Source of the DNA: an uncultured Gammaproteobacteria bacterium
GTDB lineage: Bacteria > Pseudomonadota > Gammaproteobacteria > UBA6429 > Thiohalophilaceae
NCBI GenBank assembly: GCA_913064945.1
Contig: CAJYAN010000010.1
Coordinates: forward strand, 83,921-147,920
Length of the DNA stretch: 64,000 bases
Reading direction: 5' to 3'
Made by a program: the position numbers and the translations under genes. This document shows positions 14,895-24,261 of this stretch, piece by piece. Position 1 is the first letter of the stretch, and each line of letters starts with the position of its first letter. The notes under the pieces are model-generated. The model did not search any database, was not told the DNA's origin, and saw only the letters and a list, made by a program, of their open reading frames with translations.

Positions 14895-16258
14895 AACCAT
14901 CACTGCAACGTAATCTTAATCGCTGGATCATTTCTGTTACAGCTGTATTTGCCCTGTTGACCAGCCTGGTATCAGGCTGGGTGGCGTTCAATGAGGCACG
15001 CGAGCTACAGGACAATCTTCTCAAGCAGGTCGCTAGCCTGGTCATTGCGCCGCATAATCAGGTCAAGCTTCAAAAAGAAGAAAATGATCCCGAAGATAAT
15101 CTTGTCCAGCAGTATCTGGGTGACACAGGCGCGAAGGCCTTACCTATACCGGTGTTTGTAGATAATGGTTTACACAGCATGGAATTGCGCGGTGAGAAAT
15201 GGCGCGTCCTTGTCTATACCGACCCACTAAAGAAAAATGGCGTGACGAAACGCTACGCCGTTAGTCAGCGAACCGTTGTGCGGGATGAAATTGCCTGGGA
15301 CAGTAGTTTACGTACATTTATCCCGATTGCCTTGCTCGCGCCATTTTTAATGATGGTGGCTGGATATGCCGTCAGCCATGGTTTAAAGCCGCTACGGATT
15401 TTGTCTAACACGGTAGATGGCTGCGATGAGAGGCACATGACGGCAATACCGGATCAAAACGTGGTGCAGGAAGTATCGCCGTTTATCGGTGCTATAAACC
15501 GACTACTATCGAGGCAGCGGGAGATTATTGTCCAGCAACAACGCTTTGTCGCCGATGCCGCCCACGAATTACGTACACCGTTAACGGCATTATCACTATT
15601 AGCTGAGAATATGGCGAATGCTAAAACCTATGAAGAGGCACAACAACGATTAATTCCGCTACAGGAGAGCCTGATTCGGATGCAGTCTCTGGTGAAACAA
15701 CTACTGGATTTGGCTCGTGTCCAGGGTGAGATTGAGACGACAGGGCAAACCGTGGAGTTGCAGGCCATTGTACAGGACGTGATCGCTGAACTGTATCCTT
15801 TGGCAAAGGCCAAGGAGATAGATTTAGGCATGATACGGAATGAAAAAATTAGTGTCATGGACTTCAGTGGAAAATTGAGAATGCTCATTCATAATGCAGT
15901 TGAAAATGCGATACGTTATACACCGGTAGGTGGACAGGTTGATGTCAGCCTGTTTTCGGAAGATGGCGAGATTTTTTTTCAGGTGGAGGATTCAGGCAGA
16001 GGAATTCCCGAAAATGAATTGCAGAAAATATTTGAGCCCTTTTACCGCGTTAATACACACAACGAGCCGGGTAGTGGTCTAGGGCTGGCGATTAGCCAGG
16101 AAATTGCCCAGCGGATTGGTGGCGTCATTGAGGTTAGAAACCGGCCAGAAAAAGGTCTGATGTTCTGTTTGCGGCTTAAAAAAACTGAAACAAAGATCCA
16201 GGCTAATGATGACAAGGTAACAGGTCAGACAGCCAGCAGGGAAATAGTGAAAAAATAA
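14870..16258 (+). CDS. Sensor histidine kinase
   Basis: A 462-residue membrane kinase. The first helix is at about residues 19-40, a periplasmic sensor of about 105 residues follows, and the second helix is at about 150-168. A short HAMP-like linker leads to the dimerisation domain with the phospho-acceptor His232 in DAAHELRTPLTALS. The ATP-binding domain shows the N-box NAVENAIRYTP, G1 DSGRGIPE, the F-box FEPFYR and G2 GSGLGLAI. It phosphorylates the overlapping response regulator. The stimulus is unknown; the PepSY and COG4705 proteins upstream may deliver or sense it. Confidence 0.92.
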   Translation: MDGREGKLKPSLQRNLNRWIISVTAVFALLTSLVSGWVAFNEARELQDNLLKQVASLVIAPHNQVKLQKEENDPEDNLVQQYLGDTGAKALPIPVFVDNGLHSMELRGEKWRVLVYTDPLKKNGVTKRYAVSQRTVVRDEIAWDSSLRTFIPIALLAPFLMMVAGYAVSHGLKPLRILSNTVDGCDERHMTAIPDQNVVQEVSPFIGAINRLLSRQREIIVQQQRFVADAAHELRTPLTALSLLAENMANAKTYEEAQQRLIPLQESLIRMQSLVKQLLDLARVQGEIETTGQTVELQAIVQDVIAELYPLAKAKEIDLGMIRNEKISVMDFSGKLRMLIHNAVENAIRYTPVGGQVDVSLFSEDGEIFFQVEDSGRGIPENELQKIFEPFYRVNTHNEPGSGLGLAISQEIAQRIGGVIEVRNRPEKGLMFCLRLKKTETKIQANDDKVTGQTASREIVKK

Positions 16259-16338
16259 AAGATTGTCATTGATGACACTATAGAAAATGCCCCCTGTTAT
16301 TCTGAAAACACAAATGTCGAAATCTTGAGGAATAAAAC

Positions 16339-17892
16339 ATGATAAATCCCATAATCGCCGACAACAAACCGGTCAAGGTGACCTTGACAAAGGGTCAGGA
16401 ATATCACTTTTGTACTTGTGGCCGATCAAAAAGTCAGCCTTTTTGTGATGGCTCGCATGCGGGTACGGCGTTTAATCCCAGGGTGATTGTGGCCGAGGAA
16501 GATGGCGATGCCTATCTGTGTGCCTGTAAACATACGAGTAATGCACCATACTGTGATGGTACACACCAACAATTTGGCGAGGAGCAGGTTGGTAAAGAAG
16601 GCCCGGGCATAAAACAGGGCATCGCACAGATGCCGCTGGCCGTGGCGACGCCTGAGGAGCCTACGGTTGAATTTATCCATCAGCTGGCCAGAGAGGGCTT
16701 GAGCAAACTGGGTCACCATGGACCAATGACGGCCATGGGTGTGCCACGGCGAGCGTTACCACAATGGGATGATCTACAGGTGATGGTTGCACAAATGGCG
16801 ACCAAGCCATTATTCGAAGAAAAGGCTGTCGCGACAGAACTGGTAATTGGGCCGGAGGCAAGGCGTCCGTTGGTCTTAAAAATTCCGCTGTTTGTCTCGG
16901 ACATGAGTTTTGGGGCCTTGTCAGAAGAAGCCAAGATTGCCCTGGCAAAAGGCGCTGAGCTGGCTGGTACCGGAATTTGTTCGGGTGAAGGTGGTATGTT
17001 GCCCGAAGAGCAGGCAGAGAACTCACGCTATTTTTATGAGTTCGCCAGCGCCGAGTTCGGTTATAAAGAAGCGTTACTAACCCGTGTGCAGGCCTTTCAC
17101 TTCAAGGGTGGTCAGGGTGCCAAGACGGGTACCGGCGGGCACTTGCCGGGCAGTAAGAACATCGGCAAGATATCGAAAGTCAGGGGAATACCCGAGGGCC
17201 AGCCGGCCATTTCTCCACCGACATTTAAAGAGCTTTCTTCAGTGGCGGACTTCAGGCGCTTTGCCGATCGGGTTAGAGAGATTACGGGTGGTATTCCTGT
17301 CGGGTTTAAGCTCAGTGCCAATCATATTGAAAAGGATATTCAATTTGCACTGGATGCCAGTGCGGATTACATCATATTAGACGGACGTGGTGGTGGCACC
17401 GGCGCTGCACCTGAAATATTTCGCGATCATATTAGTGTGCCGACTATACCGGCATTAGCACGAGCGCGGCGCTATCTTGATCAACAGGGTGCAAGTGGTC
17501 GTGTAACCTTGATTATAACAGGTGGGCTACGCGTGCCTATTGATTTCGTCAAGGCTATGGCATTAGGTGCCGATGGCGTTGCGCTGGCCAACAGCGCCAT
17601 GCAGGCTATTGGTTGTGTGGCCGCCAGAATTTGTAATACCAACAACTGCCCCACCGGTATCGCAACCCAGAAACAGGAATTACGACAACGCCTGAATATC
17701 GATAAATCAGCCGTCCAGCTGCAAAATTTTCTTAATGCCTCGGTGGCGTTAATGCAGGTGATGGCGCGGGCCTGTGGTCATGACGCCCTACAAAAATTTA
17801 ATAAACAGGATCTGGCGAGCTGGCAGCGTGAAATGGCGTTATTATCAGGCGTTAGATATTCTGGCTATTATGCTATCACCGACAACATTTAG
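16339..17892 (+). CDS. CDGSH iron-sulfur / FMN-binding glutamate synthase-like fusion protein
   Basis: A 517-residue fusion. Residues 1-80 hold two CDGSH-type [2Fe-2S] motifs of the 3Cys-1His kind: C25, C27, C36, H40 and C61, C63, C72, H76. Residues about 110-517 form the FMN-binding glutamate synthase domain: FVSDMSFGALSEEAKIALAKGAE, HFKGGQGAKTGTGGHLPGSKN, ILDGRGGGTGAAP, and C426, C432 and C437 of ICNTNNCPTGIATQ, arranged as the 3Fe-4S ligands of GltB. There is no glutaminase domain, so it is not a complete glutamate synthase. It is probably a soluble electron-transfer oxidoreductase; the substrate is unknown. It sits 32 nt upstream of a VOC gene. Confidence 0.87.
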   Translation: MINPIIADNKPVKVTLTKGQEYHFCTCGRSKSQPFCDGSHAGTAFNPRVIVAEEDGDAYLCACKHTSNAPYCDGTHQQFGEEQVGKEGPGIKQGIAQMPLAVATPEEPTVEFIHQLAREGLSKLGHHGPMTAMGVPRRALPQWDDLQVMVAQMATKPLFEEKAVATELVIGPEARRPLVLKIPLFVSDMSFGALSEEAKIALAKGAELAGTGICSGEGGMLPEEQAENSRYFYEFASAEFGYKEALLTRVQAFHFKGGQGAKTGTGGHLPGSKNIGKISKVRGIPEGQPAISPPTFKELSSVADFRRFADRVREITGGIPVGFKLSANHIEKDIQFALDASADYIILDGRGGGTGAAPEIFRDHISVPTIPALARARRYLDQQGASGRVTLIITGGLRVPIDFVKAMALGADGVALANSAMQAIGCVAARICNTNNCPTGIATQKQELRQRLNIDKSAVQLQNFLNASVALMQVMARACGHDALQKFNKQDLASWQREMALLSGVRYSGYYAITDNI

Positions 17893-17923
17893 ATCTCAGC
17901 TTAAAAACATATAAGGAGTGAAT

Positions 17924-18325
17924 ATGGATCAACCAATTACCAAAGGAACACACCACATTGGTCTGACGGTTAACATGCTTGAGGAGAGTGCGGCCTTTTT
18001 TACCAACCTCCTCGGTTGGCAGGAAGTCCGGCGCAACGCGGAGTATCCGGCAATTTTTGTCAGCGACGGTACAGTAATGGTGACGTTGTGGCAAACCAAG
18101 GAAGCCCCCTTTGTCTCATTTGACAAAAATCGGAATGTAGGATTGCATCATGTTGCCTTTGTCGTAGAGAGCGAAGCAGCCTTATCCGGTCTGCATGAGC
18201 GGCTTGTAGCACATGGTATAAAAATCGAGTTCGCCCCGGAGTTCGTGCAAACCGGTCCAGCAATGCACATGATTTGTTATGAGCCCAGTGGTATTCGGGT
18301 CGAGTTCATCTGGCCGGGCAAGTAA
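17924..18325 (+). CDS. VOC-family glyoxalase-like protein
   Basis: A 133-residue VOC protein with paired half-modules: THHIGLTVNMLEESAAFFTNLLGW, LHHVAFVVESEAALSGLHERL and the terminal YEPSGIRVEFIWPG. His, His and Glu positions expected to bind a divalent metal are present. The ATG at 17924 has AAGGAG 5 nt upstream; a GTG at 17918 would sit on that site. It follows the CDGSH fusion gene closely and is probably co-transcribed. The substrate is unknown; a glutathione-linked lyase role is one option. Confidence 0.85.
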   Translation: MDQPITKGTHHIGLTVNMLEESAAFFTNLLGWQEVRRNAEYPAIFVSDGTVMVTLWQTKEAPFVSFDKNRNVGLHHVAFVVESEAALSGLHERLVAHGIKIEFAPEFVQTGPAMHMICYEPSGIRVEFIWPGK

Positions 18326-18343
18326 GGCCAGGCGTTTCGACGC

Positions 18344-18814
18344 CTAGGCCTCATCCAGCGGCAGCATAGTCTTGTCGACCACGCGTCGCAGCACAAAGCT
18401 GGTATGGACCCCTGTCACACCGGGAATGCGGGTAATGCGATTGAGTAATAATTCCTGGTAGGCGTCCATATCTTTCACCACCACTTTGAGCTGGTAGTCC
18501 GAGGCCTGGCCGGTGATCAATAGACACTCCATGACCTGGGGGATGTCTTTGACTCTGGATTCGAAGTGCTCGAATCGCTCCGGCGTATGCTGGTCCATGG
18601 AGATGTGAATAAGGGCCATCAGTGACAGGCCCAGGGCACGGGCATCGAGCAGGGCCCGGTAACCGGTAATCAGGCCAGACTTTTCAATGGCCTGCACCCG
18701 CCGCAGACAGGGTGAGGCTGACAGACCGATGCGGTCCGCCAGCTCCTGATTGGTAATGCGCCCCTCCCGTTGCAGGATGCTTAAAATCTGCCGGTCATAG
18801 CGGTCGAGCTCCAT
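18344..18814 (-). CDS. Lrp/AsnC-family transcriptional regulator
   Basis: A 156-residue Lrp-like protein: an N-terminal helix-turn-helix with DRQILSILQREGRITNQELADRIGLSASPCLRRVQAIEKSGLI, then a RAM ligand-binding domain with VMECLLITGQASDYQLKVVVKDMDAYQELL. It is divergent from leuA, separated by a 173-bp AT-rich region that could hold its sites. Control of leuA, and perhaps of the nearby Liv transporter, in response to leucine or another amino acid is a reasonable inference from position; it is not proven by the sequence. Confidence 0.9.
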   Translation of the reverse strand: MELDRYDRQILSILQREGRITNQELADRIGLSASPCLRRVQAIEKSGLITGYRALLDARALGLSLMALIHISMDQHTPERFEHFESRVKDIPQVMECLLITGQASDYQLKVVVKDMDAYQELLLNRITRIPGVTGVHTSFVLRRVVDKTMLPLDEA

Positions 18815-18987
18815 GATATTGCCCTCATCTAGTGTTATCTGTTAATAATATTGCTGTATTTGTTATTTACTAACAATTATATACCAATATTGGATAATTT
18901 AAGGCTATAAAACGCAATGTAATGGCGTGAGAGATTGACTAGGATCTGGGTAAGTCATCCGTAACTGTTCGAGAAGGAATCGCCGCC

Positions 18988-20688
18988 ATGTTGCAACAGC
19001 CTGAAACGAAATACCGCCCCTTTACGCCTGTGCCGCTGGTCGACAGGCAGTGGCCGAGTCTCACTTTGACGACACCACCGATCTGGATGAGCACGGACCT
19101 GCGTGATGGCAATCAGGCGCTGTTTGAGCCCATGAACACCGAGCGCAAGATGCGTATGTTTCGCACGCTGTGTGACATTGGCTTCAAGGAGATCGAAGTG
19201 GCCTTCCCCTCCGCCTCGCAGACTGACTTCGATTTCGTCCGCGAACTGATTGAGGGCAGGCATATCCCCGACGATGTGACCATCGAAGTCCTGACCCAGG
19301 CGCGAGAACACTTGATCCGTCGTACCATGGAGTCCGTGCGCGGTGCGCGGCGAGCCATTGTGCATGTCTACAATGCCACCTCAAAACCATTCCGCGACGT
19401 TGTCTTTAATATGAGCAAGGCCGAGGTCGTGACAATGGCGGTATCCTCCGTGCAGCTGATCAAGCAACTGGCGGCGGAACAACCCGAGACCGAGTGGCTA
19501 CTGGAATACAGTCCGGAGACCTTCTCCGCTACCGAGCTGGAGTTTGCACTGGCGATCTGTAATGCGGTCACCGCCGAGTGGGGTGCGACGCCGGACAATA
19601 AGGTGATTCTCAATTTGCCAACCACGGTCGAGGTCGCCAGCCCAAATGTCTATGCCGATCAGATCGAGTGGATGCATCGCAATCTTGCGCGACGCGATAG
19701 TGTGATCCTGAGCCTGCACCCACATAATGATCGCGGCACCGCCGTTGCGTCTGCCGAATTAGGTGTCATGGCCGGTGCTGACCGTGTCGAGGGTTGTCTG
19801 TTCGGCAACGGCGAGCGCACTGGTAACGTGGATATCGTCACGCTGGCGTTAAATTTATATACACAGGGAGTGGCGCCGGGTCTCGACTTCTCCGATATCA
19901 ATGCCATTGCGCGCACCGTGGAGCACTGCAACCAGTTGCCGATACATCCACGGCATCCTTATGTTGGTGATTTAGTATTTACGGCCTTTTCCGGATCGCA
20001 CCAGGATGCGATTAAAAAAGGTTTTGCCGCGCAGCAACCAGATGCCTGCTGGAACGTGCCGTACTTGCCTATTGACCCGGCAGACCTTGGGCGTAGCTAT
20101 GACTCGGTGATCCGCATCAACAGCCAGTCAGGCAAAGGGGGTATTGCCTACCTGCTGGAAACCGAGTACGGCATCGTCATGCCGCGTCGTCTGCAGGTGG
20201 AGTTTTCCGGTGTGGTGCAGCGTCATACCGATCGTCATGGAGGTGAAATGAGCGCGGCTGATATCTGGCAGTTGTTTTCAAAAACTTATCTGCAGAGTGA
20301 ACAGGCGGTGCGCTATGTCGAACACCATTTATATGAACACGATAAGGCGCAGGGTATTCGTCTGGTTATCGAAGTCGACGGAGTGTCACATATCGTAAAA
20401 GGTGAAGGTAACGGCCCGATCGATGCGGCAGTGCATGCCTTGCAGAAAGTTGGTATACAAATTCAGGTGCGGAGTTTCGAAGAACGATCCATTGCATCCA
20501 GCTATAACGCCGGTGATGCCCGGGCCTGTGCATTTATCGAAATAGCGAACGACGGTATCAGTAACGAATGTTTTGGTGCGGCGCTGGATAGTAATATTGT
20601 TACTGCGTCGATTCAGGCGCTAATCAGTGCGGTAAATCGTTTAGCCGATGTGCAGGTATCGATATCGAGACAGAGGCAAGAGGCGTAA
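18988..20688 (+). CDS. leuA: 2-isopropylmalate synthase, type 2
   Basis: A 566-residue enzyme condensing acetyl-CoA with 2-oxoisovalerate, the first step of leucine synthesis. The catalytic TIM barrel shows [11 protein letters not shown] (metal-binding Asp), [39 protein letters not shown] and its metal-ligand histidines. The C-terminal LeuA dimer domain (about residues 430-555, with [15 protein letters not shown]) binds leucine for feedback inhibition. Length and N-terminus fit the long type-2 form. An AGAAGGA site precedes the ATG. It stands alone opposite an Lrp-family gene; no leader-peptide attenuator was recognised. Confidence 0.95.
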   Translation: MLQQPETKYRPFTPVPLVDRQWPSLTLTTPPIWMSTDLRDGNQALFEPMNTERKMRMFRTLCDIGFKEIEVAFPSASQTDFDFVRELIEGRHIPDDVTIEVLTQAREHLIRRTMESVRGARRAIVHVYNATSKPFRDVVFNMSKAEVVTMAVSSVQLIKQLAAEQPETEWLLEYSPETFSATELEFALAICNAVTAEWGATPDNKVILNLPTTVEVASPNVYADQIEWMHRNLARRDSVILSLHPHNDRGTAVASAELGVMAGADRVEGCLFGNGERTGNVDIVTLALNLYTQGVAPGLDFSDINAIARTVEHCNQLPIHPRHPYVGDLVFTAFSGSHQDAIKKGFAAQQPDACWNVPYLPIDPADLGRSYDSVIRINSQSGKGGIAYLLETEYGIVMPRRLQVEFSGVVQRHTDRHGGEMSAADIWQLFSKTYLQSEQAVRYVEHHLYEHDKAQGIRLVIEVDGVSHIVKGEGNGPIDAAVHALQKVGIQIQVRSFEERSIASSYNAGDARACAFIEIANDGISNECFGAALDSNIVTASIQALISAVNRLADVQVSISRQRQEA

Positions 20689-20746
20689 ACTCGTTTCGAT
20701 ATAGGATGAGGGTGCAGAACAACTTTGGGCGGCTCATTTATCGGTC

Positions 20747-21607
20747 TCAGCCACCGAGGAACAATTTGCCAACTTCGGGTTGTTCAAGTAAATCACTACC
20801 CTTGCCTGCCAGCGCCAGTTGACCTGAGACCAGGACATAACCGATATCGGCGAACTCCAGTCCCTTCTTGGCATTTTGTTCGACCATGATAATGGTCTTG
20901 CCCTCGACCTTTTGTAGGTCGGAAAGAATTTCAAATACGCTATCGATAAAGCGTGGCTCAAGGCCAATCGAGGGTTCATCGACCAGGAGTATATCCGGGT
21001 TCATAATCAGGGCGCGAGAGATCTCCAGCAGGCGGCGCTCGCCACCGGACAGGTTACCGGCATTCTGATGGCGACGTTCAGCGAGACGCGTATATTTATC
21101 CAGTACCCTTTCCACCGCCTCACGAGCCTGGCGTTGATCCGTGAGGAGGTAACCACCCATGAGCAGATTTTCCTCTACAGTCATGTCGGGGAAGACGGAG
21201 TTATCCTGCAGGATGTAGGCAATACGGGCACGTTGTAATTTCTGGTTTGAAGTCAGGCGTGTAATGTCGGTTTGTTGTTTGGTAATGGAGCCGGAAAAAA
21301 TCTGGGTAAAGCCAAAAATGGAGTGCAACACCGTTGACTTACCCGCACCGTTTGGACCGATCAGGCAGAGGGACTGACCCTCGCCGACCGCGAGATCGAG
21401 ACCATGCAGAATTTTCATCTTGCCATAGCCCGCGACCAGTTCACGGATGTCAAGCAGTGGCGCGCCGTTAACCAGTTCCAGTAAGGCCTCTCGAGTTGGC
21501 TTGGTGTCGGAGAGTTCGCTGGCCTGTCTGGCGACATCGTCAACCGAGATGATGGTATCGACAGAGCCTATGCCGTAACCACTAATACGTTTACGTTTCT
21601 CAGCCAT
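20747..21607 (-). CDS. livF: Branched-chain amino acid-type ABC transporter ATPase LivF
   Basis: A 286-residue ATPase: Walker A GPNGAGKST, signature NLSGGERRLLEISRAL, Walker B ILLVDEPSIGLEP and the switch His region IMVEQNAKKG. It energises the Liv-type importer. Compared with typical LivF (about 235 residues) it has about 50 extra N-terminal residues (MAEKRKRISGYGIGSV and on), with no internal start; the ATG overlaps the livG stop as TAATG, supporting the long form. It is the last gene of the five-gene leftward operon. Confidence 0.9.
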   Translation of the reverse strand: MAEKRKRISGYGIGSVDTIISVDDVARQASELSDTKPTREALLELVNGAPLLDIRELVAGYGKMKILHGLDLAVGEGQSLCLIGPNGAGKSTVLHSIFGFTQIFSGSITKQQTDITRLTSNQKLQRARIAYILQDNSVFPDMTVEENLLMGGYLLTDQRQAREAVERVLDKYTRLAERRHQNAGNLSGGERRLLEISRALIMNPDILLVDEPSIGLEPRFIDSVFEILSDLQKVEGKTIIMVEQNAKKGLEFADIGYVLVSGQLALAGKGSDLLEQPEVGKLFLGG

Positions 21608-22353
21608 TAATGGGCTCCCAGGTAGGCATCGATCACCGTCTGGTTATTCTGGATGTCCTCCGGTGAGCCTTCGGCCAGTAGCGTACCATGTGCCAGACAA
21701 TAGATATGATCGGTGATATTCATCATAACTCGCATGTTGTGTTCGATGATTAGCAAGGTGATGCCCAGTTCCTGGTTGGCGACCTTGAGACGATCGATCA
21801 GACCGTTAATCAAGGTTGGATTAATACCAGCGGTAGGTTCGTCGAGCAGTAGCAATTTGGGGCCGGCGATTAAGGCCATAGCAAACTCCAGCAGTTTCTG
21901 TTGACCGAAAGACAGATCGCCGGCGAGCAGGTGACGTTTGGAGTGCAGACCGACAAAGGCCAGCATATCTTCGATCTCCTGCATGTCTTTTTTGGGAAGG
22001 GCTTTGAAAACAGATCGCAAGGTATGCTCTTCCAGCGGCATGCTAATCTGCATATTTTGTATGCAGGACATTTTGCCGTAGATGCGGGTTTGCTGAAAGG
22101 TACGTAACAGACCGAGTCGAGCGATATCCGGCACCAGGAGTCTGGTAATTTCTTTATTTTGAAAGCGAATACTACCTGTGTCGACGGGGTGATAACCAAC
22201 AATGGAATTGAATAGCGTCGTCTTGCCAGAGCCATTGGGGCCTATAAGGCCAACGATGCTACCTTCGTTAACCGTCAAACTAATGTCACGATTGGCTTCG
22301 ACACCACCAAAGGACTTACTCACAGATGCTACATGCAACAACACAGTGCTCAT
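21607..22353 (-). CDS. livG: Branched-chain amino acid-type ABC transporter ATPase LivG
   Basis: A 248-residue ATPase: Walker A GPNGSGKTT, signature LSFGQQKLLEFAMAL, Walker B LLLLDEPTAGINP and switch IIEHNMRVMM, ending AHGTLLAEGSPEDIQNNQTVIDAYLG. The start at 22353 overlaps the livM stop by 4 nt; a longer upstream frame only encodes shadow sequence of livM. It pairs with LivF as the second ATPase of the importer. Confidence 0.93.
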   Translation of the reverse strand: MSTVLLHVASVSKSFGGVEANRDISLTVNEGSIVGLIGPNGSGKTTLFNSIVGYHPVDTGSIRFQNKEITRLLVPDIARLGLLRTFQQTRIYGKMSCIQNMQISMPLEEHTLRSVFKALPKKDMQEIEDMLAFVGLHSKRHLLAGDLSFGQQKLLEFAMALIAGPKLLLLDEPTAGINPTLINGLIDRLKVANQELGITLLIIEHNMRVMMNITDHIYCLAHGTLLAEGSPEDIQNNQTVIDAYLGAH

Positions 22354-23312
22354 GATGCCTGATCCGGTTTGATGCTGTTGGCTGCGAAGCGTTGAGGGTA
22401 GCGTTGACGCAGCCAGCCTAAAATACCCTCGGGGAAAAAGAGCACGATTAAAACGATTAACAGACCCAGTGCGACGCGTTGCCAGCCAAGCAACAGGGTC
22501 CAGAATAATTCCTGCGTAATGTGAAAGACGGTGGCGCCGATCACAGGTCCCCACAGTGTGCCCTTGCCACCGGTGATGGCCATCAGGATCATCCAGACAC
22601 CGAAAGTCGAGCCACTGAAAGCGACTTCTTTCGGATCGATGAAGCCAATTATATTGCCAGCACCGCCGCCAATGACACCGAGAAACAGCGCCGAGATGAT
22701 CCAGGCGACCACCTTGTAGCGCGTGGTATAAATGCCCATCGCCTCGGCCTTATCTTCATTATCACGAATCGCATTGATGGCCAGACCAAAACGGCTACGG
22801 TATAACCAGCGTAAGGTGATAAAAGTAACCAGCGTCCAGGCAAAGAAGAGAAAATAGAAAAAGATATCACGGTCGCCCAGTGCGCCAGGAAACATGGGGG
22901 TCGTCATGCCGGAGCCGGCACCAATAAAGTCCCAGCCACCGGCAAGCTCGCCCGCTGCAATGCTGAGTCCGAGTGTGCCGATGGAAAAATAGTGGCCACG
23001 CATACCAAGCAAGGCATTGCCAAGGATAACGGCACTGAGCATGGCAACAATCCCACCCAGACCCATACCAAGGAGTAGTGCAGGATAGTAGCTCAGGCCA
23101 GCATCACGCTGAAAAACCGCACAGGTATACATGCCGATGCCAAAGAAAATAATATTACCAAAAGAGTTATAACCCATCTGGCCACCGAGAATATCCCAGG
23201 AGAGCGCAAGTATGATCATGACCCAGAGAAAGGCCAGCTGGGTGCGGTAATCCGGCAGGAGAAAGGGGGCAGCCAGCGCCAGGAGCAATATTATATAGTG
23301 GTAAATTTTCAT
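22350..23312 (-). CDS. livM: Branched-chain amino acid-type ABC transporter permease LivM
   Basis: A 320-residue integral membrane permease. The first segment YIILLLALAAPFLLP and GGQMGYNSFGNIIFFGIGMYTCAV are typical LivM landmarks, and RSRFGLAINAIRDNEDKAEAMGI is the cytoplasmic coupling loop that contacts the ATPase. It overlaps livH by 4 nt and livG by 4 nt. With LivH it forms the translocation path. Confidence 0.93.
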   Translation of the reverse strand: MKIYHYIILLLALAAPFLLPDYRTQLAFLWVMIILALSWDILGGQMGYNSFGNIIFFGIGMYTCAVFQRDAGLSYYPALLLGMGLGGIVAMLSAVILGNALLGMRGHYFSIGTLGLSIAAGELAGGWDFIGAGSGMTTPMFPGALGDRDIFFYFLFFAWTLVTFITLRWLYRSRFGLAINAIRDNEDKAEAMGIYTTRYKVVAWIISALFLGVIGGGAGNIIGFIDPKEVAFSGSTFGVWMILMAITGGKGTLWGPVIGATVFHITQELFWTLLLGWQRVALGLLIVLIVLFFPEGILGWLRQRYPQRFAANSIKPDQAS

Positions 23313-24211
23313 TTAAGATATTTCCGTTGCCGGCGTAAGGCAAAATTACGCCATACCAGGACAGCGATCATGAGTAGAAAAACAAAGGCAATCTGGAACT
23401 CAGTGCCCAGTATAAAGCCAGCAAAATTTTCCGCCACGCCAAGGCCTAGCCCGGCCATGATAACGCCAGGCAGGTTTCCGAGACCGGCAATGATCACCAC
23501 CATAAATGAACGGACAGTATAGGGCAGGCCGATGTAGGGATGCACGGCCCAGGCCATGACGACCAGACTACCCGCCGCGCCACAGAGTGCGGCGCTGACG
23601 CTGTAGGTGGTGGCATAAATGCGGTGTGTATCGATACCCAGGATACGGGCAGCGCGGGGATTTTGTGAGGTGGCGCGGATTGCCTGACCTGTACGGGATT
23701 TTTTAAGGAATAGCCACAATACCAGGCCTAGAAAGACAGCGAGGACAAAGGCAATGACCTTGATTATGGCGACGGTTACGTCACCATTCATGAAGTACCA
23801 GGTACCAAGACCGGTATCGATGGTCTGGACGTTGGCGCCGAAGACCTGGTTGGTGAGTTGAGCAAGCAGGATGGATATCCCGAAGGTAGCGAGCAGGGAC
23901 GTAAACACGTCCCTGTCGACGACCCGGTAAATAACCGAGCGGTACATCAACCAGCCAATGGCATACAACACAAGGGCAGAAATCGGTATACCGAATAGCG
24001 GGTTAAGGCCCAGCTTGACAACGACCAGGGTGACATAACCACCGAGCATTACAAACTCACCCTGTGCGACGTTAATGATATTCATGACACCCCAAACCAG
24101 CGCCATACCATAGGCCGCCAGGACAAAAATGGCACCGATGAGCATGCCATTGACCAGGAGATCAATAGAGAACACCGGTGCATCAAACAGGATCATGAAA
24201 TTGTCAAACAT
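23309..24211 (-). CDS. livH: Branched-chain amino acid-type ABC transporter permease LivH
   Basis: A 300-residue integral membrane permease. AAYGMALVWGVMNIINVAQGEFVMLGGYV is the characteristic LivH opening and RTGQAIRATSQNPRAARILGI is the coupling loop. It is 50 nt after the substrate-binding protein gene and overlaps livM by 4 nt. Liv-type systems import leucine, isoleucine and valine, but related ones carry amides, urea or aromatic acids, so specificity rests on the binding protein. Confidence 0.93.
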   Translation of the reverse strand: MFDNFMILFDAPVFSIDLLVNGMLIGAIFVLAAYGMALVWGVMNIINVAQGEFVMLGGYVTLVVVKLGLNPLFGIPISALVLYAIGWLMYRSVIYRVVDRDVFTSLLATFGISILLAQLTNQVFGANVQTIDTGLGTWYFMNGDVTVAIIKVIAFVLAVFLGLVLWLFLKKSRTGQAIRATSQNPRAARILGIDTHRIYATTYSVSAALCGAAGSLVVMAWAVHPYIGLPYTVRSFMVVIIAGLGNLPGVIMAGLGLGVAENFAGFILGTEFQIAFVFLLMIAVLVWRNFALRRQRKYLK

Positions 24212-24261
24212 GGACGATGAACCTTTCGTTATTTACATAATGAGCATTGTACGGCGATAAC

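Noticed and set aside
18815..18987. Leucine leader-peptide attenuator upstream of leuA
   Set aside because: No short frame rich in Leu codons followed by alternative hairpins is present; the AT-rich region better suits Lrp-type binding.
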